Shown here piece by piece: positions 1 through 16,512 of a DNA stretch of 64,000 nucleotides. The position numbers were made by a program, and so were the translations under genes. The notes below the pieces were generated by a model. The model was not told the origin of the DNA, did not search any database, and was given only the letters and a program-made list of their open reading frames with translations. Source of the DNA: Curtobacterium flaccumfaciens (GTDB lineage: Bacteria > Actinomycetota > Actinomycetes > Actinomycetales > Microbacteriaceae); the NCBI GenBank assembly GCA_029689965.1, contig CP121450.1:1-64000 (forward strand). Reading direction: 5' to 3'. Every line of letters starts with the position of its first letter. Position 1 is the first letter of the stretch.

Positions 1-3
1 GAG

Positions 4-120
4 TCCGGCGGCGTCCTACTCTCCCACAAGGTCCCCCTTGCAGTACCATCGGCGCTGAGAGGCTTAGCTTCCGGGTTCGGAATGTGACCGGGCGTTTCCC
101 TCTCGCTATGACCACCGGAA
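4..120 (-). rRNA. rrf: 5S ribosomal RNA
   Basis: The reverse strand begins TTCCGGTGGTCATAGCG and carries the conserved CCGAACCCGGAAGCTAAG block of 5S rRNA. It is the last gene of the rRNA operon, downstream of 23S. The ends are set by similarity to the usual 117-nt actinobacterial 5S, so they may be off by a few bases. The operon terminator lies outside the window. Confidence 0.93.
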
Positions 121-252
121 CACTGTCGACCATGATCTGGTCTCAAACATGCTCCGCCGTAGCGGGTATTCAGTTTGATTCCCGATCGTCTGTCGGGAAC
201 CACAAAGTGGACGCGAGCCCCACACCACGAATGGTGTAGGAAATAGTTGTGT

Positions 253-5334
<5,082 letters not shown>

Positions 5335-5887
5335 AAAAATTACCAACCACTACCCGAAAGCAGTAGCCGAGTTGAAACTGACTGTAAAGACCATCATTAC
5401 TGACAATCAATTCAATCCAAAAGGAATTGCTCCCGAACCCACCAGCAAACTGATGAGTCACGAGGACAAAATAATTGGCATTGACAATGTGCACGCTGTT
5501 GAGTTCTCAAGGACCAGACGCACCCCCCACTCGACCCCGAAAGAGGTTCCGCCAGAGAGGCATTCGTTCTTGGTGTCACCGGTCAGGTCGGAACCTGCGT
5601 CGGACCCCGAGGCACGGAGCCTGTCAGGTACTGTGGCTCACCCCGTGGGAGAGAACCGGTGGAGTAGTCATCCTAGGCGTCGAAGCGATCCAGCGCAAGG
5701 CCAGATCTGAACTTCAGTGGAGGATGGTCCCGCTTGAGGGCCGGCGTGCTCTGGGCTTTCGCTCCAGCCGCTCCGCCGCACCTTTGGGGTGACGAGTAAG
5801 AACTATACGCAGCGTTCGGCGGGTGCGCCAAGACGGGCCACATCCCGGGCGTGTCGCGTTGTGCAACACGTGCGGCCTGAACGCAGC
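5335..5887 (-). other. rRNA operon leader and upstream region
   Basis: About 550 bp without a gene between 16S and tyrS. On the minus strand it holds, in order of transcription, the promoter described separately, a leader of about 330 nt, and TTGAGAACTCAA at 5499-5510, the motif that actinobacterial rRNA leaders carry at their box A antitermination and processing site. Reading frames across it overlap the rRNA signals and have no protein-like composition. Confidence 0.7.
5670..5698 (-). promoter_or_regulatory. Probable rRNA operon promoter
   Basis: On the minus strand TTGCGC (5693-5698) is followed after exactly 17 nt by TAGGAT (5670-5675). This fits a vegetative actinobacterial sigma-A promoter, and its position about 335 nt before 16S fits an rrn P1. 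Other promoters may exist in the leader. Confidence 0.55.
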
Positions 5888-5920
5888 GATGCCCGGCTCC
5901 CACCAGGGGAACCGGGCATC
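5888..5920 (-). terminator. Terminator after tyrS
   Basis: GATGCCCGG (5888-5896) pairs perfectly with CCGGGCATC (5912-5920) around a 15-nt loop that may pair further. It starts 16 nt beyond the tyrS stop and would end the long minus-strand block before the rRNA promoter. There is no long U tract, as is common in high-GC actinobacteria. Confidence 0.7.
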
Positions 5921-5935
5921 GACGGGCGAGGACGA

Positions 5936-7247
5936 TCAGGAGAGCGTCACACCGGCGAGGGTCTTCTTGCCACGACGGAGCACGACGACTCCCCCGGCAG
6001 GGCCAGGTCGGCCAGGGTCGCGGTCGCGTCCTCGGCGCGGGCGTTGTTCACATACACGCCGCCCTGGTCGATCGCCCGCCGGGCCTCGCCCAGCGACTTC
6101 ACGAGCTCGGTGTCGACCAGTGCCCGGGCCACGTCGGCGTCACCGGGGAGCGCGACCGAACCCGGCAGCTCGGCGACGGCCGAGCGGAGGGTCTCGGCGT
6201 CGAGGACAGCGAGGTCCCCGTTGCCGAACAACGCTGCTGAGGCGTCGATCGCCGCCTGCGTCGCCTCCACGCCGTGCACGACGGCGGTCACCTCGAACGC
6301 GAGCCTCCGCTGGGCCTCGCGCCGGAACGGCTCGTCAGCCACCGCCTGCTCGAGTCGCTCGATCTCGGCACGCGACAAGAACGTGAACTGCCGGAGCCGC
6401 GCGATCACGTCGGCGTCCGCCGTGTTGAGCCAGAACTGGTAGAAGGCGTACGGCGAGGTCATCTCCGGATCGAGCCAGATCGCGTTGCCCTCGCTCTTGC
6501 CGAACTTGGTGCCGTCGGAGTTCGTGATCAACGGGGTCCCCAGCGCGTGCACCGACGTGCCCTCGGTCCGCCGGATCAGCTTCCGTCCCCGAGGTCAGGT
6601 TGCCCCACTGGTCGGACCCACCCGTCTGCAGGGTGCACCCGTACTGCAGGAACAGCTCCCGGTAGTCGAGCCCCTGGAGGATCTGGTAGCTGAACTCGGT
6701 GTAGCTGATGCCCGAGTCGGAGTTCAGCCGCGCGGCGACGGCGTCCTTCTTGAGCATCGAGTTCACGCGGAAGTACTTCCCGATGTCGCGCAGGAAGTCG
6801 ATCGCGGAGAGCGGTGCGGTCCAGTCGAGGTTGTTCACCAGCCGGAGGCCGTTGTCCCCGTCGGGCTGAGGAACCGGGACACCTGGCCCTGCAGACGTGT
6901 CACCCACTCCCCACGGTCTCGCGGGTGTTGAGCGTCCGTTCTGCGGTCGGCCGCGGATCACCGATGAGTCCCGTGGAACCCCCGACCAGTGCGAGCGGCC
7001 TGTGCCCGGCCAGCTGGATCCGGCGCATCGTGAGCAGCTGCAGCAGGTTGCCGCAGTGCAGGGACGCCGCGGTCGGGTCGAATCCGCAGTAGTACGTGAT
7101 CGGCTCGCCGTCGAGGGCCTCCTTGAGGGCCGTCTCGTCGGTGGAGACGTGCACCAGATCGCGCCAGCGCAGTTCGTCCCAGACCGAGGCGAAGGTCGGG
7201 TCGTTCTGCTGGCGCGTCAGGACATCTTGAGCAGTATCACTGGACAC
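5936..7247 (-). CDS. tyrS: Tyrosyl-tRNA synthetase (frame broken by indels)
   Basis: Charges tRNA-Tyr with tyrosine in the cytoplasm. The N-terminal part (7247 to about 6915) has the class I HIGH-like motif HCGN in [15 protein letters not shown]. The middle shows GGSDQWGN, and the third frame has the KMSKS-like KFGKS followed by the S4-like C-terminal domain. The product is therefore spread over several frames: breaks lie near 6915 (missing G), 6868 (missing C), 6585 (one extra or two missing bases) and 5993 (missing G in a GGGGG run; repair restores the ending [17 protein letters not shown] and a stop at 5936). The GTG start at 7247 gives [16 protein letters not shown]. About 435 aa after repair, the normal length. 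It is the last gene before the rRNA operon. Confidence 0.9.
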
Positions 7248-7321
7248 CTGGCCATCGTAGCGGCGCCGGTTCCGGCGCGACGCGCCAACGGTGGACGGAC
7301 GGGAGGCGCGGCTGGCGCCCG

Positions 7322-9568
<2,247 letters not shown>

Positions 9569-10765
9569 TCAGTTGGCGAGGTCGCGGCGGGCGGAGATCC
9601 TGCTCGGCAGCGACCAGATGTCGATGAAGCCCTTCGCCTGCGACTGGTCGAACGTGTCGCCGGTGTCGTACGTCGCGAGGTCGAAGTCGTACAGGCTCTG
9701 GCTCGACCGACGCCCGGTCACGACGGCACGACCGCCGTGCAGCTGCAGCCGGACATCACCCGATACGTGCAGCTGCGTGTGGTCGATGAACGCGTCCAGA
9801 CTGCGCTTCAGGCACCCGAACCACAGGCCGTCGTACACCAGGTCCGCCCACTCCGCCTCGACGTTCCGCTTGTACCGGTTCACGTCGCGTTCGAGCGTGA
9901 GGCTCTCGAGCTCCTCGTGCGCGGTGATCAGGGCGACCGCGGCCGGGGCCTCGTACACCTCACGCGACTTGATGCCCACGAGCCGGTCCTCGACGACGTC
10001 GATGCGGCCCACGCCGTGCTTCCCGGCCAGCGCGTTCAGCTCCTGCACGACGCGCAGCACGCTGAACCGCTGCCCGTCGATGGCGACCGGGACGCCCTGC
10101 TCGAAGGTGATCGTCACCTCGTCCGGGTCACGCGGGACGGTCGGGTCCTGCGTGTACGCGTAGAGGTCCTCGACCGGGGCGTTCCACGGGTCCTCGAGGA
10201 AGCCGGTCTCCACCGCCCGACCCCACACGTTCTGGTCGATCGAGTACGGCGCTCGTTCCGACTGCTCGATCGGCAGGGCGTGCTGCTGCGCGTAGACGAT
10301 CGCCTTGTCGCGCGTCAGCGCGAGGTCCCGCACCGGCGCGAGGGCCGTCAGATCCGGCGCGATCGCCGCGACGGCGGCCTCGAAGCGGACCTGGTCGTTC
10401 CCCTTGCCGGTGCAGCCGTGTGCGACGCTGTCGGCACCCAGCTGCTTGGCGGTGAGCGCGAGGTGCTTCGCGATGAGCGGTCGGCTCAGGGCGGACACCA
10501 GTGGGTAGCGCTTCTGGTGGAGGGCGTTCGCCTTGAGCGCCGGTACGAGGTAGTCGTCAGCGAACTCGTCCTTGGCGTCGACGACGATCGACTCGACAGC
10601 GCCGCAGTCGAGGGCACGCTGGCGGATCGTCCCGAGGTCCTCGCCGTCCTGGCCGACGTCGACCGCGAGCGCGACGACGTCCTTGCCGGTGGCGTCACGG
10701 AGCCAGCCGATCCCGACGGAGGTGTCGAGGCCGCCGGAGTACGCGAGGACGACGCGATCTGCCAC
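9569..10765 (-). CDS. argG: Argininosuccinate synthase
   Basis: Joins citrulline and aspartate with ATP to form argininosuccinate. Intact 398-aa frame with the N-type ATP pyrophosphatase loop AYSGGLDTS at residues 8-16, the citrulline/aspartate motif [13 protein letters not shown], and the usual type I ArgG length. The ATG at 10765 begins [12 protein letters not shown]. Lies 45 nt after argF and 60 nt before argH, in the same direction, with no argR between argF and argG, where many actinobacteria carry it. Confidence 0.96.
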   Translation of the reverse strand: MADRVVLAYSGGLDTSVGIGWLRDATGKDVVALAVDVGQDGEDLGTIRQRALDCGAVESIVVDAKDEFADDYLVPALKANALHQKRYPLVSALSRPLIAKHLALTAKQLGADSVAHGCTGKGNDQVRFEAAVAAIAPDLTALAPVRDLALTRDKAIVYAQQHALPIEQSERAPYSIDQNVWGRAVETGFLEDPWNAPVEDLYAYTQDPTVPRDPDEVTITFEQGVPVAIDGQRFSVLRVVQELNALAGKHGVGRIDVVEDRLVGIKSREVYEAPAAVALITAHEELESLTLERDVNRYKRNVEAEWADLVYDGLWFGCLKRSLDAFIDHTQLHVSGDVRLQLHGGRAVVTGRRSSQSLYDFDLATYDTGDTFDQSQAKGFIDIWSLPSRISARRDLAN

Positions 10766-10810
10766 GTGGGTCTCCCTCTGTGCTCAGTCGTTCGTGCTGG
10801 TCGTTCGTGC

Positions 10811-11737
10811 TCAGTCGTCGGCCGCGAGGAGCCAGGCGAGGAGCGCCTTCTGGGCGTGCAGACGGTTCTCCGCCTCGTCCCAGATGATGCTCCGCGGCCC
10901 GTCGATGACCTCGGCGGTGACCTCGTAGCCGCGGTCGGCGGGCAGGCAGTGCATGAACACGGCGTCCTCGGCGGCGTGCGCCATCAGTGCGTCGTCGACG
11001 CGGTACCCGCTGAAGGTGTCGAGCCGCGCCTGCTTCTCGCTCTCCTTGCCCATCGACACCCAGGTGTCGGTGACGACGACGTCCGCGCCGGCGACCGCTG
11101 CGACGGGGTCGGTCACCACGAGGACCGACCCGCCGGTCTCGGCGGCGCGACGCTCGGCGTCCGAGACGACTCCCGCAGCCGGTGAGAACTCGGCCGGAGC
11201 CGCGACCCGGACGTGCATGCCGGCGGTGGCGCCGGCGAGCAGGTACGACTGCGCCATGTTGCTCGCGCCGTCCCCGATGAACGCCACCGTCTGGCCGGCA
11301 AGGGCGCCACGGTGCTCGCGGATCGTGAGCAGGTCGGCGAGGAGCTGGCACGGGTGGAAGTCGTCCGACAGGGCGTTCACGACGGGAACGCTGGTGTTCG
11401 CGGCCATCTCCTCGAGTCCGGCCTGACCGTACGTGCGCCAGACGATCGCCGACACCATGCGCTCGAGCACTCGCGCCGTGTCCGACGGTGTCTCCTTGCC
11501 CCCGAGCTGGCTGTTCGCCGTCGAGATGATGAGCGGGCTGCCGCCGAGGTCGGAGATCCCGACGTGGAAGGACACGCGCGTGCGGGTCGACGACTTGTCG
11601 AAGATCACCGCGACGCTTTGCGGGCCGGCCAGGGGCTTCGCACCCCAGCGGTCGGCCTTCATCTGGGCGGCGAGGTCGAGGATCGCGGACTGCTCGGCCT
11701 GGCTCAGGTCGTCGTCGCGGAGGAAGTGGCGGGTCAT
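10811..11737 (-). CDS. argF: Ornithine carbamoyltransferase
   Basis: Transfers a carbamoyl group to ornithine, giving citrulline. Intact, 308 aa. The carbamoyl-phosphate site SSTRTR and the ornithine-binding HCLPADRG are both present, with FHPCQ in between. The ATG at 11737 overlaps the argD stop (ATGA), which indicates coupled translation. A longer open frame continues upstream through argD in the wrong phase and is not part of the protein. Confidence 0.95.
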   Translation of the reverse strand: MTRHFLRDDDLSQAEQSAILDLAAQMKADRWGAKPLAGPQSVAVIFDKSSTRTRVSFHVGISDLGGSPLIISTANSQLGGKETPSDTARVLERMVSAIVWRTYGQAGLEEMAANTSVPVVNALSDDFHPCQLLADLLTIREHRGALAGQTVAFIGDGASNMAQSYLLAGATAGMHVRVAAPAEFSPAAGVVSDAERRAAETGGSVLVVTDPVAAVAGADVVVTDTWVSMGKESEKQARLDTFSGYRVDDALMAHAAEDAVFMHCLPADRGYEVTAEVIDGPRSIIWDEAENRLHAQKALLAWLLAADD

Positions 11738-12973
11738 GCGTTCGGCTCCTGGGCGGCAGCAGTCGTCGTCTCGTGCACTGCTGCGAGGCTCTGGCCGAGG
11801 ATCGACACGAACTCGTCGATCTCGGCGTCGGACACGATGAGCGGCGGCGCGATGCGCAGGCTCGACTCGTTCGGGGCGTTGATGATCAGTCCGCGCTCGA
11901 GCGCGGCGGCGTTGACGGCGGCCGCGACGGGGGCGGTGAGGCCCACGCCGATGAGCAGACCGGTGCCACGGACCTCGTCCACGAGCGGCGACGCGAGGCT
12001 CGCGATGCCCGCGCGGATGCGCTCGCCCTTCGTCACCGCACCGGCGACGAGGCCGGCGCGCTCGATCTCGGCGAGCACGGCGTTCGCCACGCGCGTGCCG
12101 AGCGGGTTGCCGCCGAAGGTCGACCCGTGCTGGCCCGCCGAGAACAGGTCGGACGCCCAGCCGAACGTCACCAGCGCGCCGATGGGGAAGCCGCCGGCGA
12201 TGCCCTTCGCGATCGTCACCGCGTCCGGCTCGAACCCGTGGCCCTGGAAGGTGAACCAGTTGCCGGTCCGGCCGACGCCCGTCTGGATCTCGTCGAGGAT
12301 CAGCAGTGCGCCGTGCTCCTCGGTCAGCCGGCGTGCCGCGAGCAGGAAGCCCTCGGGCAGGCTCGACCACGCCCGCTTCACCCTTGATCGGCTCGATGAT
12401 GAGCGCGGCGACGGTGTCGTCGATGGATTCCTCGAGCGCCTCGACCGTGGAGTCGATGTGCTCGACACCCGGGACCATCGGCAGGAAGTCCTGCTGCAGC
12501 GCGGGCTTGCCGGTCAGCGCGAGCGCACCCATGGTGCGGCCGTGGAAGCCCTGCTTCAGCGCGAGGATGCGTGTCTTCTGGCCGTCCGTGCCCTTGTTGA
12601 GGCGCGCGAGCTTGAAGGCGGCCTCGTTCGCTTCGGCGCCGGAGTTGCCGAAGTACACGCGGCCGGCCTCGCCCGCGCCCGTGATGCGCTTGAGGCGCTC
12701 GGCGAGCTCGAGCTGCGGCGGCGTCGCGAAGTAGTTCGAGACGTGCACGAGCTTGGCCGCCTGGTCGGTGATCGCCTCGACCAGCGCGGGGTGCGCGTGC
12801 CCGAGGGAGTTCACCGCGATGCCGGCGAGGAAGTCGAGGTACTCGTTGCCCTCGACGTCCCAGACGCGGCAGCCCTGGCCGCGTTCGAGCATGATCTTCG
12901 GCGGGGTCAGGGATCGCATGAGCGACACCCCGAACCGGTCGTTCCAGGTCTCGGTCTGCGTCTCGGTGCTCAC
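11734..12973 (-). CDS. argD: Acetylornithine aminotransferase
   Basis: PLP enzyme that converts N-acetylglutamate semialdehyde to N-acetylornithine. Class III aminotransferase features: GNSGAEANEAAFKLAR, the LLILDEIQTGVGRTG segment with the PLP-binding Asp, and the Schiff-base lysine in TIAKGIAGGFPIGA. The GTG start at 12973 overlaps the argB stop (GTGA). An indel near 12380 shifts the frame between EPIKGEAGVV and SLPEGFLL. About 412 aa, slightly longer than usual because of a loose N and C terminus. Confidence 0.93.
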
Positions 12974-13992
12974 TGCTCGTGTCCCTTCCCGGTCGTGCCG
13001 GCTTCGTGCTTCCCCGCGGACGTGCTCGGCACTGCGACGCGTCGACCGATCTCCGCATGGGTCATCTGGTTCTCGGTGCGGCGGCTCGGGTCCGGGATCA
13101 CCTCGGTGCCCGCACCCCGGAGGGTGAAGACCTCGAGGAGGATCGAGTGCGGGATCCGGCCGTCGATGATCGTCGCGCCGCCGACTCCGCCGACCACGGC
13201 GTCGAGGCACGCGGTCATCTTCGGGATCATCCCCGACTCGAGCGACGGCAGCAGCTCGCGGAGCTCCTCGACGGCGATGAGGTCGACGATCGAGTCGCGG
13301 TCCGGCCAGTTGCGGTACAGGCCCGGCACGTCCGTCAGCATCATCAGCTTCGACGCCGTGAGCGCGATCGCGAGCGCCCCGGCCGCGGCGTCGGCGTTCA
13401 CGTTCAGGGCCTGGTCGGGGTGGGCGTCGTCGATCGCGATGCTCGAGACGACCGGGATGCGACCGGCCTCGATCGCGGCGAGGACGCCGGACGGGTCGAC
13501 GTGCGTGATGTCGCCGACGTGGCCGAGGTCGAAGTGCTCGCCGTCGACGACGACGCCCTTCTTCTCGCCCGTGAAGAGCGACCCGCCGTCGCCGAACACG
13601 CCGACCGCCAGGCCGTCGCCGTGCTCGTTCATCAGGTCCACGATCTCGCGGTTGACCTCGCCCGCCAGGACGTCGCGGACGACCGAGATCGCCTCGGTCG
13701 TCGTCACGCGGTACCCGCCCCGGAACTCGGACTCGATGCCCTGCTCCTTGAGCGCGGCGGAGATCTGCGGGCCGCCGCCGTGCACGACGACGGGGTGCAG
13801 GCCCGCGTAGCGCAGGTAGACCATGTCCTCGGCGAATGCACGCTTCAGGTCGTCGTTCACCATCGCGTTGCCGCCGAACTTGACGACGACGATCTTCCCG
13901 GAGAACCGCTTCAACCACGGCAGGGACTCGATGAGCGTCGCTGCCTTGACCGCCGCGAGCTCGTGCTCCTCTTGCTTCGTCAGGTCGCTCAT
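12970..13992 (-). CDS. argB: Acetylglutamate kinase
   Basis: Phosphorylates N-acetylglutamate, the usual feedback-controlled step. Amino-acid-kinase fold with VVVKFGGNAM at residues 36-45 and VVHGGGPQIS in the first third; the NVNADAAAGALA segment is typical. Intact, 340 aa; this is about 40 aa longer than most ArgB because of a polar tail after the RTENQ segment that shows no domain. The ATG at 13992 overlaps the argJ stop by one base. Confidence 0.94.
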   Translation of the reverse strand: MSDLTKQEEHELAAVKAATLIESLPWLKRFSGKIVVVKFGGNAMVNDDLKRAFAEDMVYLRYAGLHPVVVHGGGPQISAALKEQGIESEFRGGYRVTTTEAISVVRDVLAGEVNREIVDLMNEHGDGLAVGVFGDGGSLFTGEKKGVVVDGEHFDLGHVGDITHVDPSGVLAAIEAGRIPVVSSIAIDDAHPDQALNVNADAAAGALAIALTASKLMMLTDVPGLYRNWPDRDSIVDLIAVEELRELLPSLESGMIPKMTACLDAVVGGVGGATIIDGRIPHSILLEVFTLRGAGTEVIPDPSRRTENQMTHAEIGRRVAVPSTSAGKHEAGTTGKGHEQ

Positions 13993-15341
13993 CAGCTGGA
14001 GTACGCGCTGTTCTCGTGCACGTAGTCGTGCGTGAGGTCGTTGGTGAGGATCGTCGCCGCGTACGGTCCGACGCCGAGGTCGATGAGCACGTGCGTGTCC
14101 CGCGGGCGCAGGTCGACGGCGTCGCTCGGCTGGTCCGGGGCCCCGGCGTGGCAGACGCGGACGCCGTTCATCGAGACGTCGACCGCGTACGGGTCGAACT
14201 CGGCGTCGGTCGTGCCGATCGCCGCGAGCACGCGGCCCCAGTTCGGGTCGTTGCCGAAGACCGCAGCCTTGAACAGGTTGTTGCGTGCCACGCTGCGGCC
14301 GACCGTGACGGCATCGGCCTCGCTCGCGGCATTGACGACCTCGATGGCGATGTCGTGGCTCGCGCCCTCGGCGTCCTGCTGCAGCTGCCGGGCGAGGTCG
14401 GCGCACACGGCTGTCAGTGCCTCTTGGAAGTCGCCGACCTCCGGCGTGACACCGCTCGCTCCGGAGGAGAGCAGGACCACGGTGTCGTTCGTGGACATGC
14501 AGCCGTCGGAGTCGACGCGGTCGAAGGTCACGCGTGTGGCCGCGCGGAGCGCCTGGTCGAGCTCGTCGGAGGCGAGGACCGCGTCGGTCGTGATCACCAC
14601 GAGCATCGTCGCGAGGCCCGGCGCGAGCATGCCCGCGCCCTTCGCCATGCCGCCGACGGTCCAGCCGTCCTCGGCGACCGCCGACTGCTTGGCCTTCGTG
14701 TCGGTCGTCATGATGGCGGTCGCGGCGTCGTGTCCGCCGTCGCCGGAGAGCGCCGCGCTCGCGAGGTCGACGCCCTTGAGGACGTTGTCGCGGAACGTCT
14801 GGTCGCCCACGCCGATCAGGCCGGTCGAGCACACCACCACGTCACCCGCTCCGATGCCGAGCGCCTCGCCGACCGCCTCGGCCGTGAGGTGGGTGGTCTG
14901 GAAACCGAAGGGGCCCGTGAAGCAGTTCGCGCCTCCCGAGTTGAGCACGACCGCCCGGGCGACGCCGTCACCGACCACCTGACGTGACCAGATGACGGGG
15001 TGCGCCTGTGCGCGGTTGCTCGTGAACACGGCGGCGACCGCCGCCTGGGGGCCGTCGTTGACGACGAGGGCGACGTCCGGCTTGCCGCTCGGCTTGAGTC
15101 CGGCGGTCACGCCCGCAGCGCGGAAGCCCGCTGCCGCGGTGACGCCCTGGAGGCCCGGGGCGGCCTGGGTGGGCCGGATCGCGTCGGTGTCGACGGACGC
15201 TGCTGCGACTCCGTCCACACCTTGGCTTGCGTCCGTGCCGACGGACGCTGCTGCGACTCCGTCCACACCTTGGCTTGCGTCCGTGCCGACGGACGCTGCT
15301 GCGACTCCGTCCACGCCCTGCGGCTGGCTTGCGTCCGTCAT
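13992..15341 (-). CDS. argJ: Bifunctional ornithine acetyltransferase/N-acetylglutamate synthase with repeat tail
   Basis: Recycles the acetyl group from acetylornithine to glutamate and can also make N-acetylglutamate from acetyl-CoA. The self-cleavage motif ATML is present in PGLATMLVV, so the product should mature into two chains. Intact, 449 aa against the usual 385-405. The excess is at the N terminus: three near copies of a 16-residue unit ([16 protein letters not shown]) precede the normal start region [17 protein letters not shown]. The ATG at 15341 overlaps the argC stop (ATGA). The extension appears to come from duplication of the argC/argJ junction itself. Confidence 0.93.
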   Translation of the reverse strand: MTDASQPQGVDGVAAASVGTDASQGVDGVAAASVGTDASQGVDGVAAASVDTDAIRPTQAAPGLQGVTAAAGFRAAGVTAGLKPSGKPDVALVVNDGPQAAVAAVFTSNRAQAHPVIWSRQVVGDGVARAVVLNSGGANCFTGPFGFQTTHLTAEAVGEALGIGAGDVVVCSTGLIGVGDQTFRDNVLKGVDLASAALSGDGGHDAATAIMTTDTKAKQSAVAEDGWTVGGMAKGAGMLAPGLATMLVVITTDAVLASDELDQALRAATRVTFDRVDSDGCMSTNDTVVLLSSGASGVTPEVGDFQEALTAVCADLARQLQQDAEGASHDIAIEVVNAASEADAVTVGRSVARNNLFKAAVFGNDPNWGRVLAAIGTTDAEFDPYAVDVSMNGVRVCHAGAPDQPSDAVDLRPRDTHVLIDLGVGPYAATILTNDLTHDYVHENSAYSS

Positions 15342-15358
15342 GGTGCGACTCCGTCCAC
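15192..15358 (-). repeat. 48-bp tandem repeat at the argC/argJ junction
   Basis: Units at 15192-15239 and 15240-15287 are identical; a third, altered unit runs 15288-15341 and includes the argJ start codon. The 15-mer TGCGACTCCGTCCAC recurs at 15204, 15252, 15300 and 15344, the last copy being the end of argC itself. Unit length 48 keeps the frame. Confidence 0.93.
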
Positions 15359-16435
15359 GCTGAGGCCGAGGGTCTCCGGGAAGCCCAGGGCGATGTTCGT
15401 CGACTGGACGGCGGCACCGGCAGTGCCCTTCGCCAGGTTGTCGAGGGCGGTGACCGCGACGACCCGGCCGGCTGCTTCGTCGACGGCGAGCCCGACCAGT
15501 GCGGTGTTCGCCCCGGTCGTGTCCGCGACCCGTGGGAACTCACCCTCGGGCAGGAGGTGCACGAAGGGCTCGTCGGCGTAGGCCTGCTCCCACGCCAGAC
15601 GGACGTCGCGGGCGCTCACCCCGGGCGCGAGCTTCGCCGTGGTGGTCGCGAGGATGCCCCGCGACATCGGGACGAGGACGGGCGTGAACGAGATCGTCAC
15701 GTCCGAGGCGCCGGCGACCGCGAGGTTCTGCTGGATCTCCGGGATGTGCCGGTGCTTCCCGCCGACTGCGTACGCGCTGGCCGAGCCCATGATCTCGGAC
15801 GCGAGGTACGTGGTCGCGAGCTTCTTGCCGGCACCGCTCGGACCGACGGCCAGCACGGCGACGAGGTCGTCGGACTCGACGAGCCCGGCCTGGATGCCGG
15901 GCTGGATGCCGAGCGTCACCGCGGTGACGTTGCAGCCGGGGACGGCGATCCGCTTCGTGCCGACGAGTGCCGAACGCTGCCGGCCCTGCGCCTGGATGTC
16001 GTCGACGTCGCGCCACTCGTCCGCCGAACCGGGCGCGGGCGCCGCGTGCAGGAGTTCCGGCAGGCCGTAGGTCCATGCGCCGTGGTACTCGCCACCGTAG
16101 AAGGCCTCCCACGCCGCCGGGTCCGTCAGGCGGTGGTCCGCGCCGCAGTCCACCACGAGGGCCTCGTCGCCGAGTTCCGCCGTGATCGCCCCGGACTGTC
16201 CGTGCGGCAGCGCGAGGAAGACCACGTCGTGTCCGCGCAGGTTCTCCGCCGTCGTCTCGACGAGGGTCAGGTGCGACAGCGAGCGGAGGTGCGGCTGCGT
16301 CGCGATGAGCGGCTGTCCGGCGTTCGAGAACGCGGTCACCGTCCTGACGTCGAACTCGGGGTGGGCGGAGAGCACGCGCAGGAGCTCACCGCCCGCGTAG
16401 CCGGAGGCTCCCGCCACGGCGACGGATACGGACAT
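15338..16435 (-). CDS. argC: N-acetyl-gamma-glutamyl-phosphate reductase
   Basis: NADPH-dependent reduction of N-acetylglutamyl phosphate. Rossmann motif [12 protein letters not shown] at the N terminus and the catalytic cysteine in [11 protein letters not shown]. Intact, 365 aa, slightly longer than the usual 345 because of an insert around [16 protein letters not shown]. First gene of the arginine cluster, 77 nt after pheT. I see no ARG-box-like AT-rich palindrome in that gap, so ArgR control is not visible here. Confidence 0.95.
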   Translation of the reverse strand: MSVSVAVAGASGYAGGELLRVLSAHPEFDVRTVTAFSNAGQPLIATQPHLRSLSHLTLVETTAENLRGHDVVFLALPHGQSGAITAELGDEALVVDCGADHRLTDPAAWEAFYGGEYHGAWTYGLPELLHAAPAPGSADEWRDVDDIQAQGRQRSALVGTKRIAVPGCNVTAVTLGIQPGIQAGLVESDDLVAVLAVGPSGAGKKLATTYLASEIMGSASAYAVGGKHRHIPEIQQNLAVAGASDVTISFTPVLVPMSRGILATTTAKLAPGVSARDVRLAWEQAYADEPFVHLLPEGEFPRVADTTGANTALVGLAVDEAAGRVVAVTALDNLAKGTAGAAVQSTNIALGFPETLGLSVDGVAP

Positions 16436-16512
16436 GGGATTCCACCTTTGGTCGGACTGGTCGTCGAGAGAGTCGGAGGCGGCGGCCCCGGGCGGTGCTG
16501 GTCCCGATGGGA

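Noticed and set aside
5936-7247. Programmed frameshifting or pseudogene status for tyrS and the other broken genes
   Set aside because: Too many unrelated genes are affected, the breaks are mostly losses in G or C runs, and the tRNA has one too.
10811-13918. One 1035-codon minus-strand frame apparently fusing argB, argD and argF
   Set aside because: It passes from antisense-like phase into parts of argD and argF through indels. The separate starts, stops and ATGA overlaps define three genes.
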